DNA of 20,692 nt from a virus, in IMG/VR virus record IMGVR_UViG_3300031600_000041, positions 1 to 20,692 of that record, one strand, 5' to 3'. The translations under genes were made by a program, and so were the position numbers. Positions 7,117-15,306 of the stretch are shown piece by piece; the stretch's first letter is position 1, and every line of letters begins with the position of its first letter. The notes under the pieces are model-generated. The model was not told the origin of the DNA. It worked only from the letters and a program-made list of their open reading frames with translations, and searched no databases.

Positions 7117-7132
7117 AACGTCTACCAGAGCG

Positions 7133-7768
7133 TCATTTTCCAAATCGGCCGTCCACCCAGTTCGCCACGATCAACCCCGGCACGCTGTCTAAAGCCCGCT
7201 CTGCGTCGCGGTCGAGGTTCAGCCGCTTCGGCAGCTTGACCTGCGGCACCAGGAGAAAGATCGGCACGGTTGCCACGCCGCGCCCGGTCTTGGATCTGGA
7301 CGCCACGGCCCGGCCTTTGGTGTTCAACCGACCCTCGGCCACGAGCAGGCTTGGCCCCCTCCGACGATAGACAAACCGCAGACGCAGACCGGTGCGGCGC
7401 TCCCACTCAAGGGGTGTAATGCGCCCGCCTTTGCGGCTTTTCCCGGCAGCTGGCGTCGGGATCGCAAGCCAGAAACCATCCCGCGACCGGATCAGCGGCC
7501 CGGTGTCATGCGCGCTGATGATCACCGGGGCCTTGGACCAGACCAGCGCGGCGGCATCGAGGCTTTCGCCCGACCTCGGGAAGTTCTGGTTGCGGATCGA
7601 GTTCGCCAGCCGCCGCCCGAGCCCCGCACGGGTGATTTGTCCCCGCCAGTCGGATTTAAGCCCGGTTCCGGCCTCGCGCATCGCGGCGCTGACAGCTCTT
7701 TCCCCGGATTTGATTTCCGCTGCCATCATCGCCACGATGTCCGGATCAATGTCGAGTTTCAGCTTCAT
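7133..7768 (-). CDS. DUF6441 phage protein (gpZ-like position)
   Basis: This 211-residue protein starts MKLKLDIDPDIVAMMAAEIK, continues REAGTGLKSDWRGQITRAGLG, and has a central FWLAIPTPAAGK and WERRTGLRLRFVYRRRGPSL. The sequence is typical of the DUF6441 family found in alphaproteobacterial siphophages. The C-terminal part has VPIFLLVPQVKLPKRLNLD. It sits between the FII-like attachment gene and the tail terminator, the position of lambda gpZ, and is probably a neck or tail-completion component (inference from position). The ATG at 7768 overlaps the upstream stop as ATGA, showing coupling. Confidence 0.82.
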   Translation of the reverse strand: MKLKLDIDPDIVAMMAAEIKSGERAVSAAMREAGTGLKSDWRGQITRAGLGRRLANSIRNQNFPRSGESLDAAALVWSKAPVIISAHDTGPLIRSRDGFWLAIPTPAAGKSRKGGRITPLEWERRTGLRLRFVYRRRGPSLLVAEGRLNTKGRAVASRSKTGRGVATVPIFLLVPQVKLPKRLNLDRDAERALDSVPGLIVANWVDGRFGK

Positions 7769-8079
7769 GATGGCCGCAGATCCAACGTCCAGATGAGGCG
7801 GTCGCTGTCACGCACAGGCTCTCCCTGGATCGTGAAACTGTCAGTGCCGATCACGATCAGATCGCCCGGGCGCGGATCGGCCAGGTCGGAGACGCGTACA
7901 TCCAGCACCATCGTGTCACTCATGAGCCGCGCAGCGCCGAACTCGGTGATACGATCCGGGGCGCGACGGATCACCCGGATCGTGCGTTCCTCCGACGTGG
8001 TGCCTGAGATCCACAATGCGACCACCGCCATGGACGGGTTGGCGAAGATCCGATCCATGGCGGCGGCAAAGACAGTCAT
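7765..8079 (-). CDS. Head-tail attachment protein, gpFII-like
   Basis: This 104-residue protein begins MTVFAAAMDRIFANPSMAVV. Its C-terminal half is RPGDLIVIGTDSFTIQGEPV-RDSDRLIWTLDLRP, the layout of lambda gpFII-type (Phage_attach) and similar small beta-barrel connectors: a G(D)xxxx strand, a 'y.v.g.p..d' strand, and a final strand. Such proteins cap the filled head and present the tail-binding surface. It follows the capsid gene by 6 bases and overlaps DUF6441, as FII follows E/FI in lambda. No FI-like gene is visible. Confidence 0.75.
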   Translation of the reverse strand: MTVFAAAMDRIFANPSMAVVALWISGTTSEERTIRVIRRAPDRITEFGAARLMSDTMVLDVRVSDLADPRPGDLIVIGTDSFTIQGEPVRDSDRLIWTLDLRPS

Positions 8080-8085
8080 GGTGCG

Positions 8086-9108
8086 TCAGTTCGAGGTGTG
8101 CAGGCGAATCGCGATACGCGGCCGCTTGTTAACCGGCAGGATCGAGGCCTCCGTCATCAGATCGATCCAGCGGCCTTTCTCGTCGAGATGCTGGCGGGCG
8201 TAGAGCGGCAGGCCCATGGTGTTGGCCGCCTCCAGCAGGTTGGCCGGGCCGCCATAAGTGGTGAAGGTGTCCATGGTGCCGAGTGGAAACGCGATGCCTT
8301 CGCTGGCCGGAACCAGCCGTTCGCTGGCGTTGGTCGAAAGCGTGACGGTGCCCGAATATTCCTCAAACACGATGCCTGCGAAGGGGAAGTTGCGGCGCAT
8401 GTCCTCCCGCAGGGGCTGGGCTCCGGTGGCCGCATAGAACTTGTAGGCCTCCTCGGTTTTCGGGTGCGAGATCAGCTTGTCGAAGAACTCGCGGCTGACG
8501 AGGGCATGGACCGAGGACATTGCCTCACCCAGAAGGTTGTCTTCCACCGCGCGCAGCACCTCGCGGACCTTGCCCTGAACATTGGTGCCCGCTGTGCCGA
8601 GCAGGAAGTCCACCGAGATTTGTGCCAAGCCGAACTCGGTGAAGTAGTTGTAGAGGGTGGTCCCGGCCCCATCTTTCACGATGCCGCGCAGCGCGTTCAT
8701 CTCCATGTATTCGCGGGTCTGGGCGTGCTTGCGGCGCATCAGCATTAGCTTGCGGTTCATCACCTCAACCAGCGGATCGGCACCATCGAACACGCCCAGC
8801 GCCGGACTTCCCTGAATGTCGCCGGGCAGGATCACGTCATCATGCGGAATCCACGGTAGGGCAAAGCTGCGCATGGCACGCCCCTCGCGGGTGCCAACCG
8901 TGGCGGGCCCGCCGAGCGGGACCGAGGGCAGCAGGTTCAGCACGCCCTCATATTGCTCAATGATCACCGAACGCTGGCTGACGCCTTCGAAGCGGAAGAG
9001 GCCGATCTGACCAAGGCGGGTGTAGAGGTTGGGCAGGATATTGATGGCCTGCGTCATTTCGGCCAGCGAATAGCCGCCAGCGTCAAACGGGTTGCGGACA
9101 AGGGTCAT
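8086..9108 (-). CDS. Major capsid protein, lambda gpE family
   Basis: This 340-residue protein matches the Phage_cap_E family. Recognisable blocks are IGLFRFEGVSQRSVIIEQ near the N-terminus, a central AQTREYMEMNALRGIVKDG (the E-loop/spine region), FDKLISHPKTEEAYKF (about 200-215), and the C-terminal NTMGLPLYARQHLDEKGRW. Its length is close to lambda E (341). GGAG lies 6 bases before the ATG at 9108. It is encoded directly after the decoration protein gene, as in lambda D-E, and assembles into the HK97-fold icosahedral shell. Confidence 0.95.
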   Translation of the reverse strand: MTLVRNPFDAGGYSLAEMTQAINILPNLYTRLGQIGLFRFEGVSQRSVIIEQYEGVLNLLPSVPLGGPATVGTREGRAMRSFALPWIPHDDVILPGDIQGSPALGVFDGADPLVEVMNRKLMLMRRKHAQTREYMEMNALRGIVKDGAGTTLYNYFTEFGLAQISVDFLLGTAGTNVQGKVREVLRAVEDNLLGEAMSSVHALVSREFFDKLISHPKTEEAYKFYAATGAQPLREDMRRNFPFAGIVFEEYSGTVTLSTNASERLVPASEGIAFPLGTMDTFTTYGGPANLLEAANTMGLPLYARQHLDEKGRWIDLMTEASILPVNKRPRIAIRLHTSN

Positions 9109-9162
9109 GGGGGGCTCCGAGGGAATGAAGGATGGATGGGGATGCGCTGGGCTGGTTCGGGA

Positions 9163-9543
9163 TCAGACGCCGTCGCGGGCAATGATGCCGACAGCGGCGA
9201 GCTGGCCAATCTTGGTGGTGATCTTCGCGCTGTCATCGACGGTGCCGTCGTAAGCGAGGCCTGCCCGCGACACGATCGAGGGCCCGCGTGCGATCACAAT
9301 GCCGCTGGCATCAGCGAGCGTGGCATCGACGGCGTAGAGCAAGACGGCGCTGGCGGTCTGCGCACCATCTGTGCCACCACTGGTCGACAGCTTGTATTTG
9401 CCGCTGGCGGTGATTTTTCCGAGCACCGAGCCGACCGGATAGGGCATGCCTTGCAGCAGCGTGACCACTTCGCGGGTATAGTTCGGGTTGACCTCATATT
9501 TGAGGACATCGCCCATGCTGGGCGGTTCTGTCAGGACTGGCAT
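9163..9543 (-). CDS. Head decoration protein, lambda gpD family
   Basis: This 126-residue protein fits the HDPD (gpD) family. It has an N-terminal EPPSMGDVLKYEVNPNYTRE, then PYPVGSVLGKITASGKYKL (about 40-60), AVLLYAVDATLADASGIVIA (about 72-95), and a C-terminal ITTKIGQLAAVGIIARDGV. Such proteins trimerise on the expanded capsid and stabilise it. GGAG lies 9 bases before the ATG at 9543. It sits between the protease/scaffold and capsid genes, the lambda order. Confidence 0.93.
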   Translation of the reverse strand: MPVLTEPPSMGDVLKYEVNPNYTREVVTLLQGMPYPVGSVLGKITASGKYKLSTSGGTDGAQTASAVLLYAVDATLADASGIVIARGPSIVSRAGLAYDGTVDDSAKITTKIGQLAAVGIIARDGV

Positions 9544-9578
9544 TGGTCAGTCTCCATGTTTTGGGGGTGGGGCTGCGT

Positions 9579-9959
9579 TCAGCGCGAGGCTGTGGCGGCC
9601 TTCTTTGCGGCGGCGATAATCGGGCTGTCCTTGGCGGCGGCCGCCGCCGGGGCCGTGGCGATGATGCCTGCCGCATCGCCGCGCGAGGCGAGATCGGCCA
9701 GCACGCGGGCGCGCAGGGCTTCGGGTTTCAGCCCGCGCGCAACGGCGTCGGCGGCGTCGATGTCCACACCCAGCCGGGCGGCCTGCGCGCAGACCTGTGC
9801 CACCTCGGCCGCTTCGGCCCGGATGGCGTCGGCGCTCATAGTGGCTGGGTCGGGCGTGAGCGCGGGTGCGGCGGCTTCAACGGGCGGTTCGGGAGCAACC
9901 TCGGTGGCTGGGGTGGCGGCCGAGGCCGGATTCTGGGTGTCGGTGGAGTCGGTGGTCAT
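9579..9959 (-). CDS. Nested scaffolding protein (Nu3-like), internal in-frame start
   Basis: An in-frame ATG at 9959 inside the protease gene is preceded by AAGGG with 7 bases of spacing, a better ribosome-binding site than many starts in this operon. It would yield a 126-residue, Ala/Pro/Glu-rich protein starting MTTDSTDTQNPASAATPATE. A helical segment follows (SADAIRAEAAEVAQVCAQAA), then a basic C-terminal end, AAAKKAATASR. That is scaffold-like composition. In lambda, Nu3 is made this way from the 3' end of C. The start and composition are visible; separate expression is inferred. Confidence 0.65.
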   Translation of the reverse strand: MTTDSTDTQNPASAATPATEVAPEPPVEAAAPALTPDPATMSADAIRAEAAEVAQVCAQAARLGVDIDAADAVARGLKPEALRARVLADLASRGDAAGIIATAPAAAAAKDSPIIAAAKKAATASR

Positions 9960-10898
9960 CTGTGGACCCTTTCTGCTGGTGGGATTGATGCCCCCTGGGG
10001 CGGCGGCGAAGGCGCGGAAGGCGGTGACAGGATCAGCAAGCTCGTCGGCCAGACCAGCGGCAATGGCATCAGCGCCGCGGAACACGGCAGCCTCTGTTGC
10101 CAGCGCCGCCGCATGGCTGAGACGATCCCCGCGCCCGGCGGCAACGGTTTCGGCAAATAGGAAGCGCACGACCTCCAGCTCGCGCTGCATCTGGTCGTGC
10201 ACCGCCTCCGGCAGTGGCTGGTAGGGATTGGCGTCGATCTTGTGGATTCCGGCATGGATCAGCGTGACGGCGATGCCCTTCTGGTCCAGCGCCCCGCTCA
10301 TGTCGGTGTGCAGCGCCACGACCCCGATGCTGCCAACTGCCCCGGTGCGCGGCAGGATGATCCGGTCGGCCTGGGAGGCCAGAACGTAACCGGCGGACAG
10401 CGCATGTTCCGCCACGAAGGCCTGCACCGGCTTTTGCGCGCGTGCCGACCGGATGCGGTCGGCCAGATCGAAGGCCCCCGCGACCTCACCGCCGAAGCTG
10501 TCGATGTCGAGGGCAATGCCCCGCACCGCAGGGTCGGCCGATGCCGCCTGCAATTGCGCGGCGATCCCCTCGTAAGACGTCAGCCCCGAGGATTGCCCGA
10601 TCCACGCTCCGCGATGCACCAGCGTTCCGGCGATTTCGATCACTGCGATGCCCTCGACCACCGCGAAGGGCTGGCTTCCATTGCGCTGATGGCGCTGGGC
10701 GAGGTCGTTGCCAAAGAGCGAAGCGCGGGCGGGCATCTTGGCTTCGACCTGATCTGCCGTATCCACCTCCAGCCCTTGGAAGGTGATGTCCTGGCCGGTG
10801 ATGCGCGGCCCCAGCCCCGAGAGGAACGCCAGTGCCTTGGCAGGGTCCACCATCAGCGGCGTGTTGAAGGCGCGCTGGGCGATCTGGGCGTGGTGCAT
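9579..10898 (-). CDS. S49 family head maturation protease, lambda gpC-like
   Basis: This 439-residue protein has an S49/ClpP-fold peptidase domain at about 75-300 and a long Ala/Pro-rich C-terminal region. Motifs are LDIDSFGGEV (131-140 in GTG numbering) and EHALSAGYVLASQADRIIL. The latter contains the likely nucleophile Ser169 in the SAGY motif. Then follow GAVGSIGVV and GIHKIDANPY, with the likely base Lys221, 52 residues after the serine. As I recall, that matches the Ser-Lys spacing proposed for lambda gpC. It cleaves scaffold and portal or capsid proteins during procapsid maturation. I chose the ATG at 10898 (TGATG overlap with the portal stop) over the GTG at 10901. The last 126 codons are probably also translated separately as the scaffold. 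Confidence 0.93.
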   Translation of the reverse strand: MHHAQIAQRAFNTPLMVDPAKALAFLSGLGPRITGQDITFQGLEVDTADQVEAKMPARASLFGNDLAQRHQRNGSQPFAVVEGIAVIEIAGTLVHRGAWIGQSSGLTSYEGIAAQLQAASADPAVRGIALDIDSFGGEVAGAFDLADRIRSARAQKPVQAFVAEHALSAGYVLASQADRIILPRTGAVGSIGVVALHTDMSGALDQKGIAVTLIHAGIHKIDANPYQPLPEAVHDQMQRELEVVRFLFAETVAAGRGDRLSHAAALATEAAVFRGADAIAAGLADELADPVTAFRAFAAAPGGINPTSRKGPQMTTDSTDTQNPASAATPATEVAPEPPVEAAAPALTPDPATMSADAIRAEAAEVAQVCAQAARLGVDIDAADAVARGLKPEALRARVLADLASRGDAAGIIATAPAAAAAKDSPIIAAAKKAATASR

Positions 10899-12394
10899 CA
10901 CGGTTCATCCTTGGGGTCGGGCTCTTCTTCAGTATCTTCTGGCGCATCGTCATGATCGCCATTGGCCGGATCGTCATCCTTCGTGGCCCCATGGCTCGGC
11001 CCCTGCGCGGGCGACCCCGGTCGCCGGAAATCGAGGCCCAGCGCCAGTTCGCGTTTGCGCTCTGCGGCAATCTCGCGGTCGACCTGTTCGGCGTCATAGC
11101 CGCGCTCGGAAATGGCCTGCGTGCGGGATTTGAGGCCCGCTTCGATCTGCAGAATCTCGGCCGAGGCGTCCTTCATCGGATCGACCCAGTCCCATTTGGT
11201 CGGCAGCCAGGCGCAAGCCTGATACTGCCGCCGCTGGCTGTCGTAGCCGGGCAGATACAGCGCGCCCGAGAGTACGGCGGTATCCATCCAGCGGGTCCAG
11301 ACCGCGCGGCCCATCTGGTAGACCATCACACTGTGCTGGAAGGCCGAGATGCGGCGGCGGAACTCGATGAGCGATATCCGCGTATTGGAGAAGTTGCCCT
11401 TGGCCGTATCGCCGGTCAGATAGCCATAGGGGATGCCGAGCGCCGCTGCGATTTGCAGCAAGGTGCGGTACTGGAACGGCTCATAGGTGCCACCGGAATC
11501 CGGCGTCGCTGGGGTGGACACGTCTTCACCGGGATCAAGGCGCACCACCTGGCCGGGCTCGACCTCCAGATCCTCTTCCGTCGGTTCCAGCGGAGTTTCA
11601 GGGGCGGGCGAGGTGATGAACATCGCGAACATCGCCGCGATCTTTTTGCGCTCCAACTCGGCATCGTCGTAGAGATCCAGCGTGAACAGCTTGACGATCG
11701 CAGCGGAAAATCGCGATACGCCGCGCAGCTGCCCGGCCTCGACCGGGTCCAATACATGGATCACTTCGGACGCAGGCACCCGTGTCGTCTCGCCCGCCAA
11801 CCCCGGATCGGTCAAATCTCCGGGATGACGGCGCAGGAAGTGATAGGCGACGCGGCGACCGATGCCGTCGAACTCAATCCCCTGCCGGATCAGGCCAACG
11901 CCGGGCAATTCGCGGCTCATGTCGAGCGGCAGCATTTCCGCAGGCAGCATCTGCAATTGCAGCGGCACGGTCAGACCGTCCTCGGCCCGGCGCGGCCGGA
12001 TCCGGATGAACACCTCGCCCGCGAGATAGACCTCGCGCGCGGCGCGGCGCTGCAGCCCGTAGAAATCGGTCAGTCCTTCGACATCTGCATCATCGGTCCA
12101 GGCCAGCCACAGCGCCTGCAGCTCTTCCTTCTTTGCGGCATCGGCAATGGTGGACGAAGGCTTGATGCCATCGCCGACCACATTGCTGGCGAAGGATTCC
12201 ACCGCATTGGCAGCATAGCCATTGTTGCGCACCAACCAGCGGGCGCGGGCGGTGATCGTGTCGCCCGAGGCGGCGATCAGGGTGTTCACGTGGGCGCGGC
12301 TGGCCCGGAAACCCCGCAGCCGCCGGTGGGCCTGCGCCGCGTCAAACCCGCCGATAATGCTGCCGATGCGCTGGCGAAAGGCTTCAAACGCCAT
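10898..12394 (-). CDS. Portal protein, lambda gpB family
   Basis: This 498-residue protein belongs to the Phage_portal_2 (lambda B) family. It has the N-terminal RWLVRNNGYAANAVESFASN (about 51-70), VVGDGIKPS, and then YLAGEVFIRIRPR. A central VIHVLDPVEAGQLRGVS (about 220-237) and the C-terminal QIAAALGIPYGYLTGDTAKG with the following NFSNTRISLIEFRRRI are strong family signatures. The last ~40 residues are acidic (DDDPANGDHDDAPEDTEEEP). The dodecameric portal is the channel for DNA packaging and the neck attachment point. The ATG at 12394 follows the gpW-like stop by 3 bases; the stop overlaps the protease start. Confidence 0.95.
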   Translation of the reverse strand: MAFEAFRQRIGSIIGGFDAAQAHRRLRGFRASRAHVNTLIAASGDTITARARWLVRNNGYAANAVESFASNVVGDGIKPSSTIADAAKKEELQALWLAWTDDADVEGLTDFYGLQRRAAREVYLAGEVFIRIRPRRAEDGLTVPLQLQMLPAEMLPLDMSRELPGVGLIRQGIEFDGIGRRVAYHFLRRHPGDLTDPGLAGETTRVPASEVIHVLDPVEAGQLRGVSRFSAAIVKLFTLDLYDDAELERKKIAAMFAMFITSPAPETPLEPTEEDLEVEPGQVVRLDPGEDVSTPATPDSGGTYEPFQYRTLLQIAAALGIPYGYLTGDTAKGNFSNTRISLIEFRRRISAFQHSVMVYQMGRAVWTRWMDTAVLSGALYLPGYDSQRRQYQACAWLPTKWDWVDPMKDASAEILQIEAGLKSRTQAISERGYDAEQVDREIAAERKRELALGLDFRRPGSPAQGPSHGATKDDDPANGDHDDAPEDTEEEPDPKDEP

Positions 12395-12397
12395 GGG

Positions 12398-12613
12398 TTA
12401 CAGACCCTTTGAGGCGACAGCGCCCCAGCGCCGACGTCGCGGGGTGCCGGAAATGGCCGTGGCAATCCGACCTTCCAGATCGGCAATGGCATTCGCCAGT
12501 TCGACGTCCGAGCCATAGGCGATGGTCTTGCCGTCATAGCTGACCGACCGGACGCCCGCGTAGCGTGCCTCCTGCAGTGCGGTCAGAAGCGCGCGCATCC
12601 GTTCCAGATCCAT
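12398..12613 (-). CDS. gpW-like head-tail joining protein
   Basis: This 71-residue protein has the gpW pattern: an N-terminal helix MDLERMRALLTALQEARYAG, a beta hairpin VRSVSYDGKTIAYGS, and a second helix ELANAIADLEGRIATAISG followed by a basic tail PRRRRW. Length and order fit lambda gpW (68 residues), which binds below the portal after packaging and stops DNA leaking out. The gene sits between the large terminase and portal genes, exactly where W lies in lambda, with gaps of 1 and 3 bases. Confidence 0.9.
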   Translation of the reverse strand: MDLERMRALLTALQEARYAGVRSVSYDGKTIAYGSDVELANAIADLEGRIATAISGTPRRRRWGAVASKGL

Positions 12614-12614
12614 C

Positions 12615-14681
12615 TCAGTCCCTCATAAAGTTTGGTGTGTAGACCCGGCGTTTGCGCCGTGGCGTTGTCGGTGTCCCGGCCGTCGGCGTGGCAGGCGTTG
12701 TGGGTTCGGACGGCGTGTCCGTTTGCCGCGCCGGTCGGGTTTCTACACCGGCCTGTTCTTCAAGCCTGCGCCACGTCGCCTCGTCCCAGCGATCCACCCC
12801 AAGGATCCATGTCGCCGCGCGGGCATAGACCCGGCAATCCAGCGCCTCGTTGCGCTCGCGCATCTTCTGCCATTCGGGATGGGCATAGCCGCGCTTGTTG
12901 CGCACGGTGACCAGCTGCTCTGCCACCAGCTGCTTCAGCCATTCCGTGTCGATCCAGTCGGGCAGATGGACGGTGCCCGGCGCGTCACAGACGCCCAGCG
13001 CGCGATCCTCGTCCGAGGGGCGCTCGAGCCGCAGGAAGCGATAGGTCTCTGTCTTGAATGTGGCGGTGGCGATCGACCACAGCCGTGCGCCGCGGCGCAA
13101 ACGCTTGCCGCCGATGGTGGCGTCGACAAAGGTCGGGCCAGACACTGGCGTGGCGCGATTGAAGCCTTCCAGCCCCTTGATTGGCGAGACCTGCTCGAAG
13201 CCCTGCGCCCGCGCCCATGCGTAAACCGCGGCGGCTTCATAGCCGGTGTCGATCGCCAGTTTGGCAATCACCATCACAGCGCCGTTGGCATGGGTCCAGG
13301 TGCGGCCCAGCAAGGCGGTCAGCTTGTCCCAGCAGTCCGGATCGTCGGGACCGCCCGCGATGACGATGTGATCGATCAGCCAGCTTTCCAGCCCGCGTCC
13401 CCAGGCCCAAACATCGACCTCGATCCGGTCCTTCTGCACATCCACGCCCGCGGTCAGGAACAGCCCGCCTTCCGGAATCTGCGCCCCGAAGGTTTCGCGG
13501 CGTTCCGCCAGCCGCTGCCATTCCGGCGCATCGCCCGACTCAACCCATGTCTCGCCCAGCAGGGTGTTGCGCGCCGCGCGCAGCATCTCTTCCGAGCCCT
13601 GCGCCGCCAGCCAGTCCCGGGCGATCTGCGCCCAGCTTTTCCAGCCCAGCGGCGAATAGAGTGCCGAGAGGTGGAAGCCGATGGAATGCGGATCGGCGGA
13701 CACCGCCGTTGCCCGCCATTCGCCACGCTCCAGCATTTGCGTCTTGTGATGCTCGGCAATGGGCTTCTCACAACCTTCGCAGTGGTATGCCGCCGTGTCG
13801 GGCCGCCCCTTGTCCCAGCGCAGCCTTTCAAACTGCAGCCACTGCATCGCCCCGCAATGTGGACAGGGCACGAAATACCGCCGCTGGTCGCTCGCTTCGA
13901 ACTCGCGTTCAATCCGGCTCAACCCCCGGATGGTTGGCGTCGAGACCATGAACACCTTGCGCCGGTGCGAGAACGTGGTCGTCCGCGCTTCGGCCAGCGT
14001 GACCGGATCACCTTCCTCGTCGGCGGAAGCCGGATAGGCGTCGACCTCATCGAGAAAGATGTAGCGCGCGGGCATCGACCGCAGGCCTGTGGCCGAGTTC
14101 GCACCAGTCAGCACCAGGATCCCGCCGGGGAATTCCTTGGACAGCATCGAGTTGCCCGCATCGCGCGACCGCGCCGGGTTCACCCGTTCCCGAAGTGCCG
14201 GGCTGTCAGCAATTAGAGGGTCCAGCCGCCCGCGCGACGACCGCTTGGCCATTTCCACCGTCGGCAGCACCGCCAGCATCGGTCCCGGCGCGTGGTGGAT
14301 CACGAAGCCGATCCAGTTGTTGCCCGCCTCGGTGGCGCCAACCTGCGCGGCCTTCATGAAGCTGATCCGCTGCGCCGGGTGGCGCGGCGACAACGCATCC
14401 ATGATCTCGCGCAAGTAAGGCGTGCGCGCGGTTCGGTACTGGCCCGGTTCTGCCGAAGCGCGCGACGACAGTTTGCGGTGCTGATCTGCCCATTCCGAAA
14501 CCGTCAGGTCCGGATCAGGACGCATCCCGCGACGCCAGGACCGCAGGATGTCCTCGGCCCCGTCAAACCCGAGATCAAGCCCGTCTGTCAGCTGATCATC
14601 GGTCAGATCGCTGGTTGTCGTGTTGTCGCTATCCGAGGCTGACCCGGAGATCGGCGAGGGCGTCGAGTTGCGCTCTGACAT
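12615..14681 (-). CDS. Terminase large subunit, GpA family
   Basis: This 688-residue protein is a lambda GpA-type packaging motor. The ATPase domain has FMKAAQVGATEAGNN (108-122, Walker A-like segment), Walker B IFLDEVD (208-214) and coupling motif STPT (247-250). A zinc-ribbon-like insert has Cys pairs at 273/276 and 301/304. The nuclease domain begins near LTAGVDVQKDRIEVDVWAWG (409-428), whose Asp residues are expected metal ligands. The N-terminal ~45 residues are Ser/Thr/Asp-rich and disordered; the Pro/Thr-rich C-terminus ends in RRKRRVYTPNFMRD. Its first 53 bases overlap the small terminase gene in another frame. GpA-type enzymes cut cos ends in lambda. Confidence 0.96.
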   Translation of the reverse strand: MSERNSTPSPISGSASDSDNTTTSDLTDDQLTDGLDLGFDGAEDILRSWRRGMRPDPDLTVSEWADQHRKLSSRASAEPGQYRTARTPYLREIMDALSPRHPAQRISFMKAAQVGATEAGNNWIGFVIHHAPGPMLAVLPTVEMAKRSSRGRLDPLIADSPALRERVNPARSRDAGNSMLSKEFPGGILVLTGANSATGLRSMPARYIFLDEVDAYPASADEEGDPVTLAEARTTTFSHRRKVFMVSTPTIRGLSRIEREFEASDQRRYFVPCPHCGAMQWLQFERLRWDKGRPDTAAYHCEGCEKPIAEHHKTQMLERGEWRATAVSADPHSIGFHLSALYSPLGWKSWAQIARDWLAAQGSEEMLRAARNTLLGETWVESGDAPEWQRLAERRETFGAQIPEGGLFLTAGVDVQKDRIEVDVWAWGRGLESWLIDHIVIAGGPDDPDCWDKLTALLGRTWTHANGAVMVIAKLAIDTGYEAAAVYAWARAQGFEQVSPIKGLEGFNRATPVSGPTFVDATIGGKRLRRGARLWSIATATFKTETYRFLRLERPSDEDRALGVCDAPGTVHLPDWIDTEWLKQLVAEQLVTVRNKRGYAHPEWQKMRERNEALDCRVYARAATWILGVDRWDEATWRRLEEQAGVETRPARQTDTPSEPTTPATPTAGTPTTPRRKRRVYTPNFMRD

Positions 14682-15183
14682 GGGTTTCCAGCACCCTCTG
14701 CAGGATCGCGGCCTCGATCATCACCGGCTCGCCGGATTTCTCCGGATTGCCCGATTGTTTTTCCACCTCTGCGGCCACGTCCGCCGCCATCAGCGCCGCC
14801 ACTCTGCTGGGCCAGGTCACCCAGACGTCGCGTTCCTGTCGCGCCAAGCGAAACACCAGCGTTTCCGCCCGGGCCCGATCGACCAGCGTGCCCTTCTTCT
14901 TCTGGATCGCCAGCTGACGTTCCTGCGCCTGATAGACGGTCAGTGCGGTGCGGGCCTTCAGATAGGAGGAGCTGTCGGCCGGACCGGAAAACCCGGTGTC
15001 GCCGCCGGTGCTGCGGCGCTGCTGATCGGGATCGGTCATCTCGGCGCGTCGCACATCGGACGCGGCGGCGTTGATCGAGCCATCACCGTAGATCGCCAGT
15101 CGTCCAGCCTTGCGCGCCTTTTGAATGGCGCCGCGCGACAGGCCGGAATGGGCGGAATATTCGCGCTCGGACATACCTTCCAT
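14629..15183 (-). CDS. Terminase small subunit, Nu1-like
   Basis: This 184-residue protein starts MEGMSEREYSAHSGLSRGAI. The N-terminal ~45 residues form a winged helix-turn-helix: SEREYSAHSGLSRGAIQKAR, then KAGRLAIYGDGSINAAASD. The central part is helical and charged (TALTVYQAQERQLAIQKKKG, 85-104) and ends with RRVxxxHVRAQ-like helices. This is the layout of lambda Nu1, which binds the packaging site and recruits GpA. An ATG at residue 4 (15174) is an alternative start. It is the first gene of the leftward late operon, and its 3' end overlaps the large terminase by 53 bases. Confidence 0.87.
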   Translation of the reverse strand: MEGMSEREYSAHSGLSRGAIQKARKAGRLAIYGDGSINAAASDVRRAEMTDPDQQRRSTGGDTGFSGPADSSSYLKARTALTVYQAQERQLAIQKKKGTLVDRARAETLVFRLARQERDVWVTWPSRVAALMAADVAAEVEKQSGNPEKSGEPVMIEAAILQRVLETHVRAQLDALADLRVSLG

Positions 15184-15306
15184 GGCAATAGGATTGACCT
15201 CAACATATTGGCTTTAAACGAAAATATATGTCTTATTCAGTTGATTGCACTCGCCCGACAAGCGACTCTTTGATCAGGAAATCACCCCAGGATCGGAGAC
15301 CAGACC
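15184..15306. promoter_or_regulatory. Divergent AT-rich intergenic region between the late operon and plus cassette
   Basis: These 123 bases separate the leftward small terminase from the rightward gene at 15307 and are much more AT-rich than the flanking genes, so promoters for both directions are expected. On the plus strand, TTGGCT (15208-15213) and TCTTAT (15231-15236) are 17 bases apart, a weak sigma-70-like pair. On the minus strand, a TATATT lies near 15224-15229 without a good -35. Lambda-like phages have cos just upstream of Nu1, so a packaging site could also lie here, but no cos motif is recognisable. Confidence 0.4.

Noticed and set aside
10952-12412. Plus-strand open frame of 486 codons
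   Set aside because: It lies entirely opposite the portal gene; its composition is Gln/Arg/Gly-rich shadow sequence with no domain.
12723-14216. Plus-strand open frame of 497 codons
   Set aside because: It is antisense to the large terminase, which has full ATPase and nuclease motifs; the shadow has no recognisable domain.
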